64,000 nt of DNA from Micropterix aruncella (taxonomy: Eukaryota > Arthropoda > Insecta > Lepidoptera > Micropterigidae): NCBI GenBank assembly GCA_944548615.1, contig OX155961.1:30362770-30426769 (forward strand). Direction: 5' to 3'. Position numbers and translations under genes: made by a program. The notes beneath the pieces were generated by a model that worked only from the letters and a program-made list of their open reading frames with translations, did no database searches and was not told where the DNA came from. The number at the start of each line of letters is the position of its first letter. Position 1 is the stretch's first letter. Positions 58,735 to 64,000 of the stretch are shown here, piece by piece.

Positions 58735-59110
58735 TCCAACGGAAACTTCAACTACTTTCATGTCATTATGTCTTATGGCATTCTGTTATGGAGTCGGGCC
58801 TCCTGATGTTCAAACCATATTCGAGCTGCAAAAAAGGGCCTTTCGTCCAACATATTGGATAGGTTCTAGAGAGACGATGAGAGAACTTTTCAAGGAAAAA
58901 TTATATCGTCACTATAGCTTGTTAGTTTATTTAGCAAATATAATAAACTAGTTGGTATATTTTGCAAATATAATAATGTTGAGCAAATTCAGTGACCGCC
59001 ATAATACAAATACCAGAAATAAGATTAAGCTTTTATTTCCTAAGTTCCGATTGCAAAAGTTATATACATTTTTATAAAAGTATTCCCCAAGGAAAGTTTA
59101 GAGATGCCAG
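58735..59110 (+). pseudogene. LINE C-terminal fragment
   Basis: Reads MAFCYGVGPPDVQTIFELQK then RAFRPTYWIGSRETMRELFK, the LINE segment after the RT thumb. Further on, in another frame, FSDRHNTNTRNKIKLLFPK carries the HNTRN motif. Frameshifted and truncated. Confidence 0.75.
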
Positions 59111-59160
59111 TAAAACAATTTAAGTAATCGTATTAAAGACCTACTATGTTAAAAAAAGCA

Positions 59161-59395
59161 TACTATAAGTAGGATAGAAAACGAATTTACCGTGTAAAAT
59201 TTGTAGCGTTTCGGTGACGTTGCAGCCGCCGTTGTCTATGGTAGACTGAAAGAGCTGTCAATTCGTTGTTTTGCGGGTAGGCCGCATACCGTTCACCGTC
59301 ATTTCTCACCTCATTTCACGCGGTAAATTCGTTTTCTATCCTATTTATAATGTCAAACAACCGCGATAGTCTTCGATTTTATAGCGTACTATAAG
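59161..59395. mobile_element. Short PLE-related element with 9-bp TSD
   Basis: TACTATAAG at 59161-59169 and 59387-59395 bounds 217 bp. The left end TAGGATAGAAAACGAATTTA is the inverse of the right end (TAAATTCGTTTTCTATCCTA, followed by AATGTCAAACAACCGCGATA). The inner part keeps CGTTTCGGTGACGTTGCAGC. The left arm is truncated, the opposite of the 36.3-kb copy. Confidence 0.75.
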
Positions 59396-59654
59396 ATTCA
59401 CAACTATTTACCATAAATGATCAAGATACCAGGTTTTAATATACCTTATTTTCTTTCCTTGTAATGTGTCCTACACAATGAGACCATCCAAAGTAATTAA
59501 AGAATATTTATATGATAATAATGGTACCAAAAATTAGTTTATGATTTCTTTGGCATATTTTCCAGGTGAAAAACTGTTATTTTCTAAAAAATATTATTAT
59601 TTTCAATTAAAATTTAGCATATACTAAAATTTAGCGTATGTACTTAAGCATATG

Positions 59655-59880
59655 GGGGTGTTTCTCAGGAATAAATATGGAAGTTATTTCGTCAACGGTT
59701 TTTAAAGTATTTTTGGTCTCTGAATCCGATTTTTGTCTTTGCCACCTCTGGCGATGTTACTTATAAAAATCGGATTTAGCGACCAAAATAGTTTTAGCGA
59801 CCAAAACGGATTTAGAGACCAAAATAGTAGTTAAACCGCTGAGAAAAAACTTCCAAGTTTTTTTTCTGGAAATTTCTAGT
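59655..59880. mobile_element. MITE-like inverted repeat with ACCAAAAT motifs
   Basis: GGTCTCTGAATCCGATTTTT and AAAAATCGGATTTAGCGACC face each other at about 59737 and 59766. The outer parts (CTCAG.. and ..CTGAG) are also inverted. TTTAG(C/A)GACCAAAA occurs three times in 59775-59830. Confidence 0.5.
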
Positions 59881-60244
59881 TTGGATCTTACATGCTTGAA
59901 CTAGTATTACAATGTATTTACGTTGACAATATGTTTTCTTCATTTCATTTCATTTCCGTTTCCGTGTTCATTTAACATGTCGACATGTCATAGTGAACCG
60001 GCACCCCATCCGGACGTCCCATCCGCTGTCGCCTTCTCGTTGTTTGCTATTGCGGCACGCCACGACACCACACCGCACACCGTTTGTTCACTTTGCCGTT
60101 CGAGCACCCTCATAGTGACCGACGATTCGCCGCAGCTACCGATCAGCCGTTCAGTGCCGCATGGCGTCTTCGTAAAAAATCCCCAACAAAAAAATAAACC
60201 GACTCCATTTTTTTTAGTAAGTGCACCAGCCATGTTATAGTGAT
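59881..60244. other. GC-richer island, no supported gene
   Basis: 59985-60180 is distinctly richer in C and G than its flanks and is open on both strands (about 100 codons each). I recognise neither translation. Foreign or captured origin is possible. Confidence 0.35.
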
Positions 60245-60610
60245 ACTCATAAGAGGGTATCATAATTGAATGCGTATACAAAATTTTGTGTCTGTGCTCT
60301 TAACCGTTGAGGAGTTTCCTCGTTGAAAGCCAACCCAGGGAGCCGCAGTCCTGTATTGGTGAAACTTAGAACGGGCTGTCGTAACTGAATGCATATACAA
60401 AATTTCGTGTGTGCTGTTGACCGTTGAGGAGTCCCCTCGTCGGGAGCCGACCCAGGGTGTAGAATCAGGTCATGGTTACTATAAAAAAATGCATTGTCAT
60501 CGGAATTGAACCAACATGTAAATTTTCAACTTTATATATTTGAGGAGTTCCCTCAATTCCTCATTGATCCCATCATCAGAACAGAATTTTGATAAAAATG
60601 GGACCAATCT
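60245..60610 (+). repeat. ~115-bp degenerate tandem repeat, three units
   Basis: Units contain CATAATTGAATGCGTATACA, GTTGAGGAGTTTCCTCG and a CCAACCCAGGG-like end, starting about 60255, 60375 and 60490. The third is the most diverged (GAGGAGTTCCCTCAATTCCT). Confidence 0.6.
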
Positions 60611-60668
60611 GGAAGTATATATTTTCAAATAAAAATAGAATTTTCCATATCGGTTCATAAATGGCAGT

Positions 60669-62155
60669 ATTTTTTTTTTTTTTTTTATTTTTTTATTTAA
60701 ATAAGCCAGTTGGTAGGAATCCCTACTCTTGGTATAGTCAAGTTGAGTAACTGGTATTATACCTTATGTGGTATAATATTTTTTTTAAATATCGACCATT
60801 ATTTTTTAATTGTAAAACAATTAATATTTCAATTTAAAATAAAAATTTAAGATCTTTTTAAAATAATTGGAACTGCTTAAATACTGCAGATTGTCAAAGT
60901 ATAAAAACGAAGAGTCGGTTATAAAACAGTAAAATTAAGATTATAAAAAATATAAAATTAAATCAATAACAATGTCGCAATAGAAATGGTCAATATATTT
61001 TTTTATATTATAATCCATCTTTGATAATCAATGCTTGTAATGTAAATAGTAATGTAAATAATCAAATTTATAAAATTTAAAAAAAAAAACAAAAATAAGA
61101 AAAGATTGTAATATAAATAATTATAGAAGATTAGGAAAATCAATACTCTCAAAGTCCTTAACAGAATACATTGGGTTCTTAATAAGTATATCCTGGACCT
61201 AGCTCTTAAATTGAACGTCTCCAAGACCCCTGACGCACAATGGAATCTTGTTATAAAATATATTGGACTGATACAGGAAACTATTTCTAACCTTACTTAG
61301 TCGCACTTTGCAAGGACGCAAGTCTTGTTTGTTTCGCGTGTTGTGCGAATGAACATCCGAATTTGTTGGAGTGGTGCTGATATTTTTTCGTGCGTACATA
61401 ACACCCTGGTATATATAAGCGGCATACATTGTCATGATACCAGATTCAACGAAATACGGCCTGCAAGATGTTAGCGATGATATGGTAAATAAATTGCGAA
61501 TCGCTCTTTTTTGAAGTCTAAAGATTCTTACCGAATTTGCCGTCATTCCCCAAAACATGAGACCATAACTTAGTAAGGAATGGAAATATGCAAAGTATAC
61601 AGACTTTGCGGCTTCAAAGCCGCACAACATTTAAATTTTTTTAATAGCAAACGTGGCACTACCTAATTTTCCGCTCAATTCATCCAAATGAATTGACCAT
61701 TGGAGTTTACTGTCTAAATGGATACCTAAAAATTTTACGTAGTCAACATTTTCAATGTCATTTTCACCATAGCGGATGCTAATGACGTTATCTCGGGAAG
61801 GCCGAAGAGAGAAATGAATTGAATTTGATTTAGAGGCATTAAGGGATAGTCGGTTTACGTGGAACCAAGTATCAATTCGCTTGATTAAAGTATCTAAGTT
61901 TGCATCACTGAAAATTAGAGAAGTATCATCTGCATAAAGGGTAATTTCGTCATTATCTGATATCACGCAATCTGGTATGTCATTTATATACACAAGGAAA
62001 AGAAATGGACCCAGGATAGAGCCTTGTGGCACTCCTTGCGTAATTAACTGGGGTTTACTAACAATATTTTGTATTTTAGTTACTTGCGTTCGTCCTTGCA
62101 TTCTAAGGTAACACATATAAAAAAATAGATACAACCGAATTGATAACCTCCTCAT
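60669..62155 (-). pseudogene. LINE RT remnant, one in-frame stop, poly-A tail
   Basis: On the minus strand, 62155-61631 encodes ITQGVPQGSILGPFLFLVYI, the catalytic YADDTSLIF, and VKFLGIHLDSKLQWSIHL. After one TAA the same frame continues 61630-61199 with AAKSVYFAYFHSLLSYGLMF, FRLQKRAIRNLF and HNTRNKQDL. The stop is the only visible break in 319 codons. The 5' part (endonuclease and first half of RT) is missing. The 3' UTR reaches a long A-run (T-run at 60669-60687 on the plus strand). Same family as the 598-1194 fragment. Confidence 0.85.
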
Positions 62156-63226
62156 TTTTTGAAGTCAGTTAAAAACTGTTGCGTTTCTTTACGGACAAGC
62201 GGTTATAGGACTCTGGCAAGGACCAAGGACTTTATTAAATCGTCTACGCTAGTCAACCATTAGAAGCCAGAACCAGTATACACCCCCAGGTCTCTCGGAT
62301 ACAGTTCTAGAACTCGGATACAATTCTACACCCAAAATAAAAGCAATTGGGATTTCACTAGAGGATCTAAGACTGATTATATTCATGCTCCCCAAGCATT
62401 ATTATTCCATGCACCAATATACCTCGAAGACAGTTGTACCGATTGTCAGCCCCGATAAACGATTTTTCATAGTCTGATCACAAAATTGCCATAGGCACCA
62501 CTCCCCTCTAGCATGTGATATTATTATGATTAAAAAACTCACTAACCAAATATACTGGGTGTTTTTTTGTGAAGTGATAATAAGAACCCTTAAATTAATT
62601 TGCACTCTTTATTACCTATATTATTATGGTAATTACTTTTCGTTATGTGTGACATACACCTTCAATCAATATTCCCAGCAAATTTTACTATCTAATCGTG
62701 CTACAGCTGTAGAGCTTTTCTTTCCGCGAAAGAGTCTATTACCGCATAAGCTAATAACACTAGCCAACTCATTGTTTTTTTTCCTGTGACATTGATAAAA
62801 ACAGTTTATCTTTATGATTTCAGGGGTGCTGAACACGGAAATAATAAAGAAAATTCAAGTTTAGCTTTGTTTTTTAGTTATTGAAACTTTTCAGAATGCC
62901 TATGCATGGTTCTTCTTGTAGTTCTCCCTCAGAGGAAGGTCACTGATGGCGCAATCGCTGTGTATGCCTTTTGTAATTTGTTGCTGTTGATTCCCTAATG
63001 AGCGTCCAGCAATAATCCGCTAATTTATTTCACTTTCCCTGGCATGTTTCTTCTATGTTTGATTTTCTTGGTGGAGGCGTTCGCCATGGTTTTCGCTAAC
63101 AGACCCACAGTTTTCGGGGAAGAAATCCAAGCGTGAATGTAAGAAGTGGAGCTTTAAAGACATATTGTACCCCAGTCTATCTTAGCACTGCAGAAGATTT
63201 TCTCAAGGAAATGCTTATCATTAATT
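62156..63226. other. No recognised gene
   Basis: Mixed AT-rich sequence. The short open frames have no recognisable domains. Confidence 0.35.
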
Positions 63227-63244
63227 AATACCCCCCCCCCCCCC
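63227..63244. repeat. Poly-C run
   Basis: About 15 consecutive C residues after ATTAATA. On the minus strand this is a poly-G run like the others. 63245-63749 has no recognised feature apart from a C-rich patch at 63565-63635. Confidence 0.8.
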
Positions 63245-63749
63245 GTATCGAAAACTACAGCAAATCGGAGATTTTCATGGTCGTTTTCGTGATCAGCGCG
63301 GTCGATTTGGTACAGAACGATTGACTTTGTTCTTGTTACATTTTCACTGTTGGCTAGTGAAATTATAGTAACACGTTTGCGAGAGTAGTTGTTAACTAAG
63401 AAAACCAACGCTAATTACTCGCACAAATAATCAGCCACATAAAAACCCAGCGTCGCTTGACGTTCGGCCGTTTGGTTACATTCGGCTCTGCTTATGTAGC
63501 CCCGTCCATTTCCCAATTTTTCTAGACGCGTATTAATTAATTTTTTCTAGTGAAAGCAGACAAGGCCTCCCCCCTCCCCGTTCGCCGCACCCCCAACCTC
63601 CCATCCCCCTCAAACATAACCTCCCTCCCATCGGCCTCCCAATAGTGATTGTGTTAAATGATTATAAACGCATATGTATTATATTTGTAGTATGTTTGTA
63701 ATATTTTCGTGGTATTAAAATGGCTATTTTCCAATATCGTGTAGTATTT

Positions 63750-64000
63750 TCTAAAATACGGCGGTTTTTTTTGTGTCGTTTGTATAAGAGATATTCCAAC
63801 CAAATTTTACAATCTGGTTTTGGCTCAATGACGCGTATGTGTACCGAACTTCAAGTCTAATATTTCGAGATTGAAGTATAAATAGCGGTCCCCCAGTAGA
63901 GCGATTTCAACCACAACACTTGACATGACCAAATGATGCCTGAATGCCAAATTTCAGCTCAACTGGATGAAGCATTTGAGGCAGACAACACAGACCTTAC
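63750..64000 (-). repeat. D-repeat copy (minus), cut by window end
   Basis: AGAGATATTCCAACCAAATT, AATATTTCGAGATTGAAGTA, TGACCAAATGATGCCTGAAT and AAATTTCAGCTCAACTGGAT match the 58.3-kb copy and the complement of the 16.3- and 45.5-kb copies. Confidence 0.6.

Overview
The window is AT-rich insect nuclear DNA, most likely lepidopteran. That placement is an inference from ecdysteroid-kinase-like (EcKL) genes, non-autonomous Helitrons ending in CTRR, tRNA-headed SINEs, many non-LTR retrotransposon tails and very heavy nesting of small DNA transposons. No cellular gene other than the EcKL locus was recognised.

The host locus is on the + strand. Three homologous EcKL first exons lie at 5955-6752, 12447-13244 and 20481-21278. 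Each is exactly 798 nt (266 codons), each has its own TATA-like box, and each ends after the catalytic-loop motif [11 protein letters not shown] at a phase-0 splice donor. Only one complementary terminal exon is present (38670-39098, 142 aa), and it carries the metal-binding DWQ motif missing from all three first exons. The simplest reading is one transcription unit with three alternative promoters and first exons sharing a single 3' exon, as in vertebrate UGT1A, giving three 408-aa kinases. The alternative is tandem gene copies of which two lost their 3' exon. RNA junction reads would decide.

Almost everything else is transposable elements. 1-5900: decayed LINEs, B-repeats and a Helitron. 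6779-12400: a TA array, LINE remnants, and a Helitron split by a LINE. 13.2-20.4 kb: B-repeat, TA-flanked MITE, SINE, D-repeat, a GC-rich retroposon with a 15-bp target-site duplication (TSD), a ~100-bp tandem repeat and a TTAA MITE. 21.3-38.6 kb (the intron before the shared exon): a 0.7-kb foldback, three identical 312-bp repeats, a complete two-gene PIF/Harbinger transposon (26961-32377, TSD TTA), a hAT deletion derivative, Penelope-like (PLE) fragments, and a B-repeat holding a piggyBac-type MITE and a SINE. 39.1-64 kb: a PLE remnant holding an internally deleted Harbinger relative, TTAA and TIR elements, LINE pieces, a B-repeat holding a LINE holding a solo LTR, an intact 959-codon LINE ORF (50007-52886, minus), further GC-rich retroposons with TSDs, and more PLE, MITE and LINE pieces.

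Names used below. GCR: GC-rich ~630-670-bp retroposon. B-repeat: ~400-bp family containing TTCTAAACGCTTGAACC. D-repeat: family containing GAGCTGAAATTTGGCA and poly-G. E-repeat: ~650-bp family in two copies.
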